A stretch of 64,000 bases of DNA, taken from assembly GCA_030340625.1 (NCBI GenBank), contig JAOPHQ010001993.1, positions 392,001-456,000 on the forward strand. Direction: 5' to 3'. Below are positions 34,141 through 48,224 of the stretch, piece by piece. The notes under the pieces were generated by a model that was given only the letters and a program-made list of their open reading frames with translations, searched no databases and was not told the origin of the DNA. Made by a program: the position numbers and the translations under genes. Numbering within the stretch: position 1 is the first letter of the stretch; the number at the start of each line of letters is the position of its first letter. The stretch is from Merluccius polli. Its lineage: Eukaryota > Chordata > Actinopteri > Gadiformes > Merlucciidae.

Positions 34141-35980
34141 AGAAAGGTACTTGACTGCCAATACTTACACACACCGAAACTGTGTGGTTAAAGATATAGA
34201 TAAAGATACTGTATGGTTCAACTGGCAAAAAGGTCAGACATCGGGTCCTACTTTTTACACTGAGAAACAAACTGAGAAAGATGCACAAAATACACACGGT
34301 AAAGGTTACATTTTAAGACAAAATGTTGGGGCATAGTTACACCGGTCTGGTGTCAGAGCAGGTCAACTTTATGGACTTAGCTAACCATTCAGCCATTCTT
34401 AAGCTAACCATTCAGTGCTTTTGAATGACTTTTCTTCGTCTTTATTTGAAATCCCCTGACTGCACTTGGACTAGCACTTGGCGTAATGAGTGAAGTAGCT
34501 AGGACTGCACCCTCAGACAGCAGAGCTCATGTTTCAAGTGCTGAAACGATGATGAATAATCAATTACGGCCAAATAATCAATTAGTTGATGAACAGAAAG
34601 TGAATCGTCATTTTGATTACTGCTTCATAAGGGTTTAATCGCTTGATGACTTGATTATTTTAGACATTTATCCAATAAAAATCCAAAACATTTGCTGCTT
34701 ACTGCTTAAAAAACATCAATATTTGGCAGCTCTTCTCTTATCGTATTCATTTCCTTCATATTCAAGTTTTTTCTTTCCCTGGCCTGCAGCTTTTTTTTAA
34801 CGACGCACCGTATCCTAGGCGGACACAAGCGCGCGTAACCGACGGCAATGGTAGCGCTCGGCATCCGCCCTGCCCGCTTTGATGTCTCCATCCGAGTACC
34901 GTGGCAACGGATCGATATAATAACAGCAGCTGGTGTTTTCAAACTGACGTGCAGTGAAGCACAGAAGGATATTCTGGTGTGTGTGTGTGTGTGTGTGTGC
35001 CTAATGTTTGTAAAAAAGCACACAAGAAAAGTGACACCAAAGCCACAAGCGGAGCCAGAAACGTTTACATCCCCCCACGGTCTCCTTCTAAACAATTCCC
35101 CTTTTGGGTCAGGTCAGCGTTTTTCCATTCAACTGCTTAATACACAGACAGTAATACATCACTTTCACACAATCTAAGCACCGTCTTTATGCAAAGGAAT
35201 ATAATAAGGCGTTTACGGATAGCTGATTAGGCAGCTCAATTAGGCGGCGAAGCACGTTTAGCAAACAGTAGTGTTTGGATGGACGAGCCGGCTTTGGAGC
35301 TGCTTACTCTGCTACTTTAGTTAATGAGAGTGCATAGGTAGCGGCCGAGCTAAACAGTTTATCTATAGCGCCAGACACATTTTGTGCCTGCCGAGCGTGG
35401 TTCCACCCCTTGTGGTCAATTTGCCCTTGACACACACTCACACTCACACACATTGGTGGGAAGATGGTTGGAAGTGACCACAGATAAAAACAACCTACTA
35501 GGATGGGAAGATATGGGGTGTAAAACACAGACAACAAAAACGGCTCTGGTGCTCAAACTTCCTCTCGACTTCCTCGTCTCAACTCAAAGTCATAACAAAA
35601 GTTAGGTATGCTGCTGCTGGAGTTCACGTTCGGTGTCACTTCGGCACGAACACACAAACACACGCCCCCAGATTCTTCATTGTATACAAAGATGAAAGTT
35701 TGGAAAATGTGAGACTGGAAAAAATAGGCATTTTTCAGCCTTCACTTGAATCTGAAACGGAATCGCTTACGCTTTTTTTCAGAGATGGAGAGTTTCATCT
35801 CCTGCTGTGGTCATATTTTTTGCTTTTAATCATTTGTGTCATAGACCATGACATGCTCCTTTGCATATTTCCTCCACATAGTCGATCATAGACTGATATA
35901 TGATGACCTCAATTAACATTGAAACTTCAAAACTTAGAGAACACTCAGAGAACTCAGAGAATACTTTGCAAAGACAGCTT

Positions 35981-35981
<1 letters not shown>

Positions 35982-36016
<35 letters not shown>
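35982..36016. repeat. CT dinucleotide repeat
   Basis: CT units with one CTGT interruption, about 450 bp from the donor of the 36582 exon. Confidence 0.9.
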
Positions 36017-36017
<1 letters not shown>

Positions 36018-36470
36018 TTCAGGGTAGGTTTCAACCACTTCAATTCAAGACTTTTTTTACCTTTTAAATACCACTTAGAACACAATTTAATATCGATTTC
36101 ACGGCCCAGCTGCGAAACGACAATCCTCCACGTGGAATTGTATACAAACGTATTGACATTGTGCAATATGGCAGTGCTGCTTGTCTGGCAACAAAAGTAT
36201 CCTGCCAACGTGCATGAAGTTATCGCGCCAGTGCAGTGGTCAACACAGCTCGTGGATGCTGCGGACGGCAAATCAATATCTCTTTCACATAAAATACATA
36301 AACGTTTGACATTTATTGGTTTGAGGTTTATTATTTTTCCTTTCCCGACAGCCCTACGCAAGTGCTATTTTATTAAAGATGCCATTTCATGCTTTTTAAG
36401 GCGTTCAATTGTCATTTTGAATGTAAGACTTTGAATACTTTGGGCACCTCCGCGGGTAGCCTGTCCTTAC

Positions 36471-36582
36471 CCTCGGAGAAGTTAATGAGCCCGAGGAGGT
36501 GCAGCAGCTTGATTGAGGCGCAGACCAGCACCACAATGCCCACCGTCTGCAGCCCCTCCGTCTCCCACACCGCGTTCAGCAT
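36471..36582 (-). CDS. kcnip4: kcnip4 alternative first exon, second transmembrane-type N-terminus
   Basis: Thirty-seven codons plus a phase-1 G, beginning MLNAVWETEGLQTVGIVVLV and ending LGLINFSE, with donor GTAAGG. It matches the mammalian KChIP4 isoform whose N-terminus begins MLTLEWESEGLQTVG and ends in a GLIDFSE-type motif. Residues 12-33 form a hydrophobic, probably membrane-spanning segment, a property described for several KChIP splice forms. Spliced to the common exon the split codon becomes Asp. The frame stays open upstream through a glycine-rich stretch to about 36795. I chose the internal ATG because its product matches the family length. See the separate note on a possible extension. 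Confidence 0.93.
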
Positions 36583-37240
36583 CGCTCCTCCACCACCACC
36601 GCCACCGCCACCGCCTGCACCGTCCGCCCCCCCGCCACCATACCCCGACCCGGAACTGCCTCCGACGCCCGACCCGGCCTCTTCCGCCGCCTCCCTACTC
36701 CAGTTGCCCGCCCGCTCCGCCTGCTCCGTCTCCACGACGACGACCCTCCACGCACACGGGCCCCCTGCAGGCGCCCCTGGGCACCCGCCTGCCACCTGCC
36801 GCCGCCGCCGCTCGCTCCCGTAATCCAGTCTGGGCCCGGTGAGGGTGAGGGAGCGGGGGTCACGGTGCGAGAGGGGCGAAGGGTGTGGGGAGTCACAGCC
36901 AGGGTCAAAGCGTCAGAGGACGAGGCGCACGGAACTCAGGCTCATTTAAGAGGTCAAAGTCCCAGGTGAAGTCCGACCCAAGACTTTCAAAGAACGCCAA
37001 CAGACGGAAAAGAAGAGAAGCGCTAAAGTTTTGGATGGATCGAAGACGGATGTTATTTTCCTCAATATTCCTCTTTGTTTTGTTTTTTGTTTTGTCTTTC
37101 TTTTTTCAGGAGACGGCTCAAGCGGATAAAGGGAAGCGACGAAAAGAGAGAGATCAGGGGAGGCCCTTCTGTGTGAGGTCCTAACACTCGCCTATCTCTG
37201 GCAGTGTGAGTCTCTGCATCCCTCGCACACTCTCACAGTT
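36583..37240 (-). promoter_or_regulatory. GC-rich leader and candidate promoter of the 36582 first exon
   Basis: Upstream of the transmembrane-type first exon the sequence is CpG-rich and GC-rich to about 36860, unlike the AT-rich introns around it. On the minus strand a TTTTAAA element occurs near 37240 and could serve as a TATA-like box. The glycine-coding GGT/GGC run at 36583-36625 is open in frame with the exon. Promoter function is inferred from position and composition. Confidence 0.4.
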
Positions 37241-40200
37241 TAAAAGGAGGGGAGTGGGAGGAGGAAGGGGAGGATGATGGGAGGGGAGAGAGAGAGAGAG
37301 ACAGAGAGAGAGTCAGAGACAGAGACAGAGAGAGAAAAAGGAGGGGTGTGGAATAAAAGGATGCACAACCTCCAGCGGGTTTTGAAGGCACACACACACA
37401 CGGATACATCGCAACTACAGGGAAAACACAATCCTTACACTAATTCGCAATTTCATATCACAGAAAAAAAATGATATACATATTTGTATATTGATATTGT
37501 GTATGTGTGTGCTATAATAATTGTTCGGACACAAAAATGAAGCCCTATTAACCAACAATTGTCATTTGACAAAGGCACTGATCATTGCTATCTATTGATT
37601 TGTGAGATAATGAACTATTAAACCATATTCAGACTTTCACAGTTAGCCTCTCTCTGTTTACACAGTCATCCATTAAACTGATAAGAGATCAATTGTCTTA
37701 AGTGCCTCACTGGCGAAAAAAAAGCATGACTTCATCCTCATAAGCCATCCGAAACCACCAGGAATTATGAACGCCACTGAAGTTTAGTGGAATAAACAGT
37801 ATGGCCTTCAATACCGGTAACTACACAAATTATTAAAATCCTGTCACGAATGCTACTTAGTCTTGATTGACAGTCAGTACAGTCTATTGATCCTATTGAT
37901 CTATTGTAGCGCAAGTGATCAGTTTATAGTAAATGGGTGACCACGGCACCATCTGCTGGACGTGTGAGGTGTTAAATTGACTGATATTGTCGATGCTGCG
38001 CGGTTATTAGACTATAGAGTACTATTAAAAAGGTGCTTCTTCCATACAGAAATTTAAAAAAAATAGAAATGAATGAATGCATTTCAGAAAAAGCATAAAT
38101 CCTACCTATCATGTGCAATGAATAACGAAGAATACAGTTTATTATTATGCTACACCAAATTTGACAATGACCAATGGCTCAATAGCAATCATGTTTCTCT
38201 TGATTAAAAAAAACACATTCTAGTGACCTTCTCGACATCTGGAAATTCAATTAAATCAATGTTTGAATCTGGACATAAATGACCATGTTTTTGTGTAGAA
38301 ACACTTAAGGTGAATGGGTTGAAACCCTACCGAAACCTGAACATAACTTGGTCGTTATAACATCTCATGTGGGAAATGAGAAAAACAAAATCATTATTTC
38401 ATGCTACTGCAGAGGGTGTCTTGTGAAGGTGAAGCTGACAAATTACAAGGAGATAATCCAAGTCCTTTTCAGGTAAGACTTAATAATAAAAAGGCAAGAA
38501 GAAAATCCTTTCATTTGAAACATTTATTATGTTTGGAATGAGTTTAGAGGGTGATAAGCGACTGCTGGCGGACATATTCGATGTGGCGATGAGAGTAGCG
38601 AACCTGTGTTTGTTCTAATGTTTGCTCCTGTGTTTTCTACTATGTATGCTAATACTGTGGATTGCCAGACAGTTTTAGTGTCATAGTCCTCCAAAAATCA
38701 CATCAACATATCAAATTAAACTATTCCTCAGAAAAAGGACTCCACCAGTACACCCTGGAAGAAGACATCCTGTATCTCAATGGGACCTTCCTGGCTGAAT
38801 AAAGGATGAATTAAATTAAATATAATCAGAGCGCGTCTACTTATCACACAAAGCATGTAAACATGATACGTAGTCTGTGTTTGCTTTGTATGCCCATTAA
38901 ACACAAAATAGCCATGGTTTGGTATAAAACCTCTCTGATCGTGATTCTTGAGGGAACTGAGCCTCTGCAAGGGCTGAGGGAGTCAATCGATGACTATATT
39001 TACACTTTTGACCATTGGTCACACACACACTAAGGACAAACACCTCCAAGAGCCTACCAATAATAATGATAACAATAATAATAATGATATGAAACTCCTG
39101 TTAGTGGTGTCTGCGTCGAACGAGGCAATCCTGTTTTACAGACCACACCTCTACATCCCCACTGGCCACAGCTTGAACTGAACTCACGACCAGAAGCCTT
39201 TGAGACGCGATGCCCAGGGACAAGTATCTGTCTCTGTGCTGCCTCAGTTTTCAAAGTGCTTTTCCGATATGAGTCGTGATTAATAAACGATGTGAGAAAT
39301 ACAGACCTGTCGCCATCACTGAAGAGTACCCGACCGATAAATTATGGATGGCCAGTGGGACGGATCGAGGCAGACATCAGAGAAAGAGCCGATACCGATA
39401 CACAGGAACCACAATTATTCTGCCACACTACAACAAGCTGGGGAAACGCCCTACACTTTGGGGGGTGTATACATGTCCGAATAAAACCTGCTTAACAATC
39501 GCAACAGTTGGGGTGTTATGGCAAGATTTGTCAAAACGCATTTCTGCTGTCGGCTCAACATTGACACGCCCAAAAGATGGGGCTTGAGGCTCAAACAACA
39601 CGCAATACGAGCCAAAGTAAATGCCTGACTTACAGATTGCTTCAACCACTGCTTGTGGTCTTTGTTGAATGTTTAGGGTTTTGGGCATACAATAAAATAA
39701 AAGCAGATTTGAATTACTAACATACACACTTATGGACAACAACGTAGGCCTCCATAAAAGCATGTGTCCATGGTAACGAACACCATAGCTTTTGTGGACA
39801 AAACCCCCCCCAAAAAACTCAAACAATGCCACGTTATTCTTTGGAAAGCTCACTCCATATTTACTATCTCTGGAGCCAGCAGCAGGCTCCAACGCAGGGT
39901 CTCACAGAGCCAGACGTCTTACGTCAATGGCAGGACACGCAACGCGTGTCACTGCCCACACTGGGGGCCGCATGTCTGAAATGTCAAGCTTCATTGATGC
40001 CGGCCATTTCTCCAATTTCAATTCCAAACTGCTTATCGAGGTTAAACCATCCTTTAAGCCTGAGTGACAAACCGAGGTAGCAGCCCTCCCTTTGTTCATA
40101 CGCCTTTAGAGACCAGTCGATTGATTTGGGGGAAAGATTCAATTTTTTTATTTTATTTCTTTCTCATGGCCCAAGAGGCCGCCTATACCTGCCTACTTCT

Positions 40201-41253
40201 TTGAGTAGTGTGTGTGTGTGTGTGTGGGGAGGGGAGGCGGGGGGGCACCACCACAAGGAGACAATAAGTGTCAGAGGTCGAGGTATCTATCTGGCCTGTG
40301 TCACCGAACAGAACACATCATCATGGGGGACAACATGCGACAAAAAGAAAACACATTAGGAAAGCAAGAATGGGATGTTGCAGCAGAATTCATCTGCAAG
40401 CATCTGATGCTAGAGCCAGATGGACATTTGTCACTTCTTAATAGCCACGATTTGTAAGCAAATGTACCTACCCATGCTTTTATTTCCAAAGCCAGCTCAT
40501 CACACTACCCCCTAATGTAGTGTTATTCACTTTTACAGCTGCAATGTTTCTTAAGGGTTATCACATAAGCCATAAGGGACCACAGGCAATGTGTGTGTGT
40601 GTGTGTGTGTGTGCACGTGCATGTGTGTGTGTGTGTGACAAGGGACTGGGGGGGGGGACTTGGTGTTGTTGCGATACATCATCAATCAAAGCGATGTCAA
40701 CCACATTCAGGAAAAAAAAAAAGAAAAAGAAAAGTTAAACGTAGAAGAAGCCGACGCTGAGTGATTCCAGTTGTTTGCACGTGGCTGGGGGGGGGGGGGG
40801 GTGATTACAATACACCTGCAGCAGTTCACTCAGGCATGTGAAACCAACAAAATCGGTGTGTGTGTGTGTGCGTGTGTGCGTGTGTGCGTGTGTGTCGCTT
40901 ACGGGAGGCACATTTAGAATGAGCTTGTCATCTTTCCAAACACACACACACATAAAATAAGTGTTTGCCTGTGAAAGGGGAAGGCAATTATGAGCCGTGA
41001 ACTGCAGGTCACCTCCCATGAAGTGACATGTGCATTCAAGCAGCACTTACATTGTGTACACTGAGGGACACACACACACATGTTATCTTCTTTGTGTGCA
41101 CTATTGCACACATAAATATGCATTGTATTAACCATGCATTGTATGAACATGTCCATGTTCAGATATCTTGTCCTCTGGTTCTATAAAGCGGTGTGCTATT
41201 TACATTTTGTTTTTTCCCAAAGTCCATTTCTAGAATACCACTGAAGCATCAAC

Positions 41254-41258
<5 letters not shown>

Positions 41259-41296
<38 letters not shown>
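41259..41296. repeat. AC dinucleotide repeat
   Basis: About 19 AC units. Confidence 0.95.
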
Positions 41297-41298
<2 letters not shown>

Positions 41299-44200
41299 CT
41301 ATATAATGATGAATTGAATTTCAGGCTGTTCAAACTATGAATGAGTAGTTTAGGATTATAATCCCAGATTGAGACATATTCTGTTCCAAAGACTTCAGTG
41401 ACAGTTCAAAGCTACTCTGTTTAGTCCGGTCATCTCTTTTTCTTCATTTCCCCAATAGCCTTTCGTCTCGCAGGGTGTGAACTTTACAATTTCCAAAAGA
41501 CACCAGGTCAAAAAACATGTACATGAACCTCACAGTTAAATATCACCTCTCACATCACAGTCAACCTGATTTATTTACAACTGAGGAACAAGCCTCTGTT
41601 AGCAAAATGCTATTCGGTACAACTACACCAAGCGGGCAGGGAGCAAAACCTTGATTTTAATCAACTGTCCACACTGTAGAAAGAAAGAAAGAAAAAAACA
41701 TGAATCTATTGTCTGGTCACCGACGGTGTCACAAAGCAAAGGGCAATATGGCTGCACTGATAGCATTGATCTCGTGTCCCAGATTCTACGGCTAAAACGT
41801 TGTAAACTGACTGACAAACCCATTAAAATCATAAGTGAGAGAGACGACAGAAAGGATTACGGGCCCCTTTCGGAAAGATCGTATTCATATTTCTAAATCC
41901 TGGTTGTATCATCTTAAATCAAAAACAACAACACACATCGGCGAAAACTAGCAGTGCAAGCGTTGTGAAGGTTAAAGTAGGAAATGCATTAGCAAGACGG
42001 GACAGACAAGGAGTGGCATGAGACGAAGGGCCGTCTGGAGCCGCTGTCCAAAAGTATGAGCTACGATCAGCATATTTCAATAGCGCGTAATGAAGACTGA
42101 TAGAAAAATCAATGTCGCTCGGCTTCTGTACTGACACTGACACCGTCTTTAGTGCGGCTGCAACAGAGAAACAAGCGAAGAGCTTCTGTTTGTGTCCGTA
42201 TATTACACAACCTGCAGAATATATTACAACGGACAGGACTGAAGGGGAAATAAATAGTAAGTACCAACTAACACACATCATTTGTTGGGTAAATATCCAT
42301 GAATGAAATATGCAGAAACTAAAATAGACACACATACAAATACATTCTATTCAATCACTTTAACCACCACGTATTTCCAACAGTATACTACATAGACCAC
42401 AGCGACACAAGATCAACATGTTATTAAACACTTTGCATATTACACACTCCCCAGCTATACACACAGCATGAAAGCATTCAGTTACTGCCAAAGCCCCTAA
42501 CACTATCAATCATTTATTGTACACACGTGTTCAACTGGTTGTGTTTTTTTTACTTTTCTTTAAATATTGAGTATTGAATATTGCCAGGTTATTTTAAACA
42601 CAATGAGGTCGAGTGTTCTTGAAGCCCATTAGATGTACGCAGTTCAGTAATGATTTTGGTTTCTTAGTTCTTATTGTTACTGTTACTTTAATTCTCTTTG
42701 ATGTAATGTACACACAATGTCTATACATCTTCTGGCAACAATTCTATATGTTACAGGTCTAGTGTTTTTGAAAACCGATAGCATACTTCACTGCTAGGTG
42801 TGCAATCAGCGCCTAAGCCTTAAGATAATATCATAGTGTGAAAATATACGGGTGACTGAGGACGTGAGACGCCCAGGTAACTCCCAGAGAGCAGAGCAGT
42901 GAGTGAGACTGAGATATTCACCTCACCCTGTGTATCACAGTTCATCTAATGACAACACTATGACTCGCAGAGAGTGGCGACAAGAAACAAGTAAGAAATA
43001 AGTAAGGAAAAACATTTCTAAAGTCATTCCTTATTCTGGTCAAGCCTCGTCATTTTGGATGACAGCAACAGACACTGCAACGACATTATACTGATAATGA
43101 ATGTATGTCATAATGAATATTCCCTTGGTTTTTTTTAAAGCAATTCCATTTCATTTCAAGTCAGACCTGGAAAGTAAAGGAGTGCATGACTTGTGAAAGC
43201 CTGAATGTGAGAGCCGACATCTGAGACCACAGGAACAAAAAAAAAACTTGCCGTAACGAAGTCCAATTGATGCAACGTGATGTGAATCTCCAATGATGCA
43301 GAGGGTCTTGGATCTGTAGCTCAGAGGAGGGGGCCAGGAGAAGATTGAGATGTACTGAACTGACATGTAGTTAACCCCCCCCCCCACCCCCCACCCCTAA
43401 AGTGATGCAAGGCGCTGACTTCCTCCAACAGCCAATCAATTTCTCAATGATGGAGCGACTTCACAAGCTGCCATTTTGGCCACGCTCACATATTCTGAGG
43501 AGTTTGGCCTGTAACAATGGACACCCAGATACCCTAACAACGGCCTGTTACAGGTCTGGGGGACAGGCAGAAACTGTCTCCTAACACTAGGACAATGTAT
43601 AAACTTTCACTTTAGAGCAGGGCCCTTCTCGTCCAAGCTTTTTAGCGCCTACGACAATCGGATGTTGTCAATTTGCGAATTTTATTGTGAATATATTGTA
43701 TCCTAATCTCTTGGAAAGCTTTTTTTTTCATACTAAATATTAGTAAAGTTTGTATGTGTTTAAGTGATGAAAAAGATAGACATACGTTTTATCTTTGTCA
43801 ATCTTTTAAATGGAATAAGCTTGGTCTTTTCTTCTGCTCATTGAACCAATTGTACTGGTTCAATAGTAATAATAATGTAGTGTACTGTACACACTTTTTT
43901 CTGTACTTTGCACTGCCTGCCTTTAACAACACACGCAAACAACAGTTTTTCTCGGTGAACGGACATTGCGCATGCCTCCTGCTTGACCAAACCGAACATG
44001 CACACTGACGCCGTCATGAATAACATATGGTGGTCCACAATGAACAAACAGGACAACCATTCAGCCAAATGATGTACAAAAAGGTTGTGTTTTTGTGTTT
44101 TTGTGTGTGGTTGATGGCTGGTTTAAGCGGCCTCACCTGGAGTCAGACTGATTAGACTGTGGGGCCGGGTGAGGCTGCATACCTGTGGTGCTTCAGTAAC

Positions 44201-44608
44201 CATGGCACCCAGGATAAACCAGCCATCGCCACACACACTCCAGTGTTGTTGTTTTTGCACAAGAACGAATGTCAGAGATGGAAGCAAAAATGGACAACAT
44301 GTACAGCACAGATTTCAGTAGTTTTCAATACTTTCACATTGTTAATTTTCCCTGTGCCCAATTTTCCTGTCTAATAAACAATGTTTCATTTATACGGATA
44401 ACTAGACTCTTGTTTTTCCTATTTGTATGTTGGTGCTACCATGGTTTGGTTAGCAAAGGAACACACGGAACAAGGAAGTTAAAAACCAGTAGGAATGCAT
44501 ATTAGCCCACATAGCCCACAGACAAAACCAACTTTTGCGCTATACTCCTAGTAGCAGTTTTGATTTTCATTCTGAGTAAACCCAAACACTATCATTTGTC
44601 ATGTACTG

Positions 44609-44628
44609 GTCCAAAAGGACCAGTATCT
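44609..44628. repeat. short perfect palindrome
   Basis: ACTGGTCC and GGACCAGT are separated by AAAA. Function unknown. Confidence 0.85.
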
Positions 44629-45797
44629 TAAAGAGAGACCCTCAGCATTCACGTTCATGAGTCATCACACGGCGCTTTTACTTTGACGTAGTGACGCCCG
44701 GGGTCCTTAAAACACGGCACAAGAACAGGAAATTACCTATTACTCTATGATGCTGTCCCCGGAGACCGCCTGAAACAAATTACAGCGGAGAATGGACCAA
44801 ATATAAAAAAATAAATACAAGTGGCAGGTAGCAACGTTTTTGACTGGCGTGATTGATGAGGCCACAAGACTAAGGGCCATGCAATTACCGATTACCATCG
44901 TTTGGCGTGACGGACCCCCGCGGTCGCTGTGACAACACAGGGGTCCTCGGGCCTGCCTGAGACCGTGTTGCAATTATCTACCACCGTAATAAATTAGGCG
45001 CCAGTTATGTTACTTTCACTAAAGCCAACGATCAAAATCAAATCATGATGTCATCTAAGTGTACCTATCATGTATGTCATGTATAGATATATATAAAGTG
45101 ACTATGAGGAGTTGTCGATGTATTCACGCTAAGGACATTACGATTTGAGCAGATGGATCACTTTGTTTCTTATGAAGAGCTGCATGTTTCCTCATATTGG
45201 TAAAATGTCCCCTCCAAACACAGCAGCTTGAGCTAAGGTAAATGTGTGTGATTTAAAGACTGTTTGTTCACCTTGATGACACATTTCCACAGTCACGCTC
45301 TTCACCAACTCCACTCAGTTTGCCAAGTGTAAAGAAAAAGGGTGAAATAAATTGAGTCAACTTCCTCTACTGGGTGAATGACGTCAACATTTCAACCAAC
45401 AACATCGCAAGCATGTTTCCGCTGCCCCTCATACACACCAAGCCTGCCGTGAGCCACCGTACAGGCGGCTAGCGTGAGTCCTCACTTTTATCCACCGCTA
45501 GTTTCCCCGTTTTATTTGCTAGTGTGGTAGATAAGATAGGCTCTGGAAGCAATCCCATATTTGTTTCCTTGTTTCGTACAAGGACAGTGGAAATAGAGTT
45601 TGAGCACAGATGGGAACTGTGTCATCCTTTATCATCCATCATGGCCTATACCACGTGTCTGGGTTCACATTCAGGACTCTGGCTCCCTCTGCTGGTAGAG
45701 TAACGTATCACATGTCCTATTGAACCTGTTGGTCGATGCTGCTTTCTTCGTATTTTAAAACCAGCTGCATGTTAATCCAAACGATTACACACAGGGG

Positions 45798-45800
<3 letters not shown>

Positions 45801-45844
<44 letters not shown>

Positions 45845-45859
45845 GTGTGTGTGTGTGTT
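45801..45859. repeat. GT dinucleotide repeat
   Basis: About 29 GT units with one GC interruption. Confidence 0.95.
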
Positions 45860-48124
45860 GACTGATGATTTTTTTTTTAAATACTTTGATAATATAATTT
45901 ATTTAATATAATTTATTTAAATGTAAATGTCAGCTATGGACTATTTCCCATTTGAAGTTCAGAGGATGCATGACTATCATTACACGTCCGATTCATCCAC
46001 TGTGGCAGCGAAACTTTCAGGTCATTTGTCAATGAAAATCGAGTTAGGTAAAGAAAAAAGAGAATATTTGCCCAACAAGCCTTAAAAAAAAGGCATAGTG
46101 ACATTTAAAGCAAAGTCTTCGCTCACCTTCAAACTTCCCACACAACAGTTCTCCATTCATACAACGTCCTGCTATTCTTCACAAAGAATCGATCCGACTC
46201 AATCTAAATTTGCTTTGTGTCATCGCCCGACCCCCTCCTCCCCCCAGCCCCTGTTACAAAGACCCCTTCTGATGACTAAAGGCAAGGGCCCCATCAGACA
46301 TGCCAGTGGCCCCTCTTTCTGTCAGCCGTCACACCTGGCTCCCCAGGTGGGATCCTATCACGATGCTGTCACTGGGAACAAAGGAGAGGGGGGGGGGGGA
46401 GGGAGGGAGAGAGAGAGCATGAGGGAGATGCTCTTGGGGGGGGTGATGTAGGCATCCGTATTGTAGTTGACCTGTTAGGCTTTGTTATAGGTATATATGC
46501 AATATATTATGTATCTTTTTACCCACAGATGTACGAACATTACAAAATAACTCTTGAAAAACACTACAATTTTACCCGACAAAAAAATCTGCAGTGCATT
46601 TAAACACCTTTTTTAAATACGAATTTCCAAATATGTACTCTAGAATTGCATCCCGAGTGCATTGAACAAGGCAACACAAGACATTCGGCCCGAGCATGGG
46701 CACAAACAACGAGCAGTTGTACAATTCACATGAAAAAACACAACCGCCCCATTTGCTCTTCTGTGTTTGTGTTCTTGCAAGAAGCCACACAAGCAACACT
46801 TACATGTAACACAGTAACAGCCGGACACGACCTCATCCCAAACCAAGCTGTGATTGTGCTCTTCTGCTTAGTCAAAGCCACCCTAATGGCTCCGCTGTTC
46901 AACAAGGGAAGTCTTTAGCAGATAAGTACCCCCCTACTTCCCTATCTTCACTTCTAATCAGACCAGTGATTGTAATGGACTGTTTGGCTTGAGCCTAAAA
47001 AAAAAGCCTTACTAATTAGCAGGCAAAAAGAAAAAACCCTTTTATAGGAGTAATTTGAAAAGAAAAGAGGAAAATACTGCAGCGAATGTCAAGTAAATAA
47101 ACGACAAAAAAGAGAATAAAAATTGCCTTTTGTTTCCATCTCAGCTACACACTGGTTGATAACGGAAAGAGAGGCTTGAACTGTGAATGTGTGTGTGAAG
47201 TTTAGCACATTGTAGTGGGTGTGGCTGAAAAAAAGTGACGTTCCAAACTAGAATAGAAACCATGATGGAGCCATTATGTTCAAACACAGTCTCCAGAAAG
47301 ACATACAAACCTTTACATTGATAGGCAATGCAAACATACAATTATGATTGTACAGTTGTTAACACTTGAACTTGTCCCCCGTCTTAACCGTTTCAGTTTT
47401 ACATCCTGTGTACACAATAACAGAGGGTCTATGCCTCTGCTTAAATAGAGAACCATACAATTATTTTCAGAATAATTGTGATAGTGAACAAAAGTTAACT
47501 GCCTTTCCACTGGACAAGATATATAATTGTCTGTATAATACAATACGTTTCTCCTCCACTAGTTTGACCCTTCAGTAAACTTTATATTACACCCAAGCAT
47601 CAGAGAAGGCAATTTCTCTAAATAATCCAGAAAAAACATACAAGTTATAAAGTTAGAGCAATGACAATGAATCACCTTCAATCAAATTCAATTGAATAAA
47701 AAGAAACTCATATTTGTAACATATGGCACACAACTAATTCTGTAAGGTTTCAGCTACGTGAGAACATTTCATTAAAGGCACTTAATTTTCACAAATACTT
47801 TTCTTCTAGCTATATTAATAAGTGTAATTCTAATAATTTCTGCATGTCCGGTTGACACAGAATTTGATCCCAAGACTTTCAACAGCTTGACCGCCTCATT
47901 GGCCAACTTTCAGTTGCAAGTGTGATTTCCAAGCAACACGTTTCAGATGTTGTGTTTTCTTAAAGACAATTATCGTTTACGTTTATTTCTATCATGCTGG
48001 AAGAAAAACATGACTAACATGATCAATAAGCCCATCTGAGAAACAAGTTTTCAATATACAGTATCGACGTCAATATAACAGCAATTAACACAAAAATAAC
48101 CCCCTCTCCCCCCCGTCTCCTTAC

Positions 48125-48224
48125 CATCATAGCCGGCTTCCAGCAAGCCAAAGTGCTCGAGCACCTTGACGAAGACCACCACCAACACCAGCACGGCTAT
48201 CATCTCCAGCCCCTCCAAGTTCAT
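48125..48224 (-). CDS. kcnip4: kcnip4 alternative first exon encoding the KIS domain (KChIP4a form)
   Basis: Thirty-three codons plus a phase-1 G, starting MNLEGLEMIAVLVLVVVF and continuing VKVLEHFGLLEAGYD, then donor GTAAG. This is the K-channel inactivation suppressor (KIS) N-terminus of KChIP4a, whose mammalian form begins with the same nine residues MNLEGLEMI. Residues 8-24 or so form a hydrophobic helix. In mammals this segment retains KChIP4a at the ER and abolishes fast inactivation of Kv4 channels. The split codon with the common exon becomes Asp, as in mammals. A short tandem duplication (AGATCTGCAGGTC-type) lies just upstream at 48231-48256. A CTGCAG there could act as an acceptor, so a noncoding leader exon is possible. 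Confidence 0.95.

Larger units (their letters stand above)
16245..36470 (-). other. kcnip4 intronic interval between exon 2b and the 36582 first exon
   Basis: Twenty kilobases without another recognised coding exon. Mobile elements at 19873-20300, 21498-22105, 25125-25932, 28648-28913 and about 29155-33774 and microsatellites account for much of it. The remainder is AT-rich unique sequence in which I see no gene. Confidence 0.7.
37241..48124 (-). other. intronic interval between the 36582 and 48224 first exons
   Basis: No coding exon recognised. It contains GA repeats (37286-37335), several GT/AC repeats (40209-40225, 40590-40637, 40857-40893, 41259-41296, 45801-45859), G/C homopolymers near 40788-40801 and 43376-43400, and a palindrome at 44613-44628. 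A CTCF-like word, the complement of CTCCCTCTGCTGG, lies at 45683-45695. The rest is unremarkable AT-rich sequence. Confidence 0.6.

Noticed and set aside
36389..36842. Long proline-rich plus-strand frames
   Set aside because: They are the complement of the kcnip4 first exon and its GC-rich leader; proline codons come from the CCACCG run.
44641..44658. Minus-strand MNVNAEGLSL as the missing KChIP4b first exon
   Set aside because: Only the first three residues agree with the expected MNVRRVES start, and a stop follows without a suitable donor.
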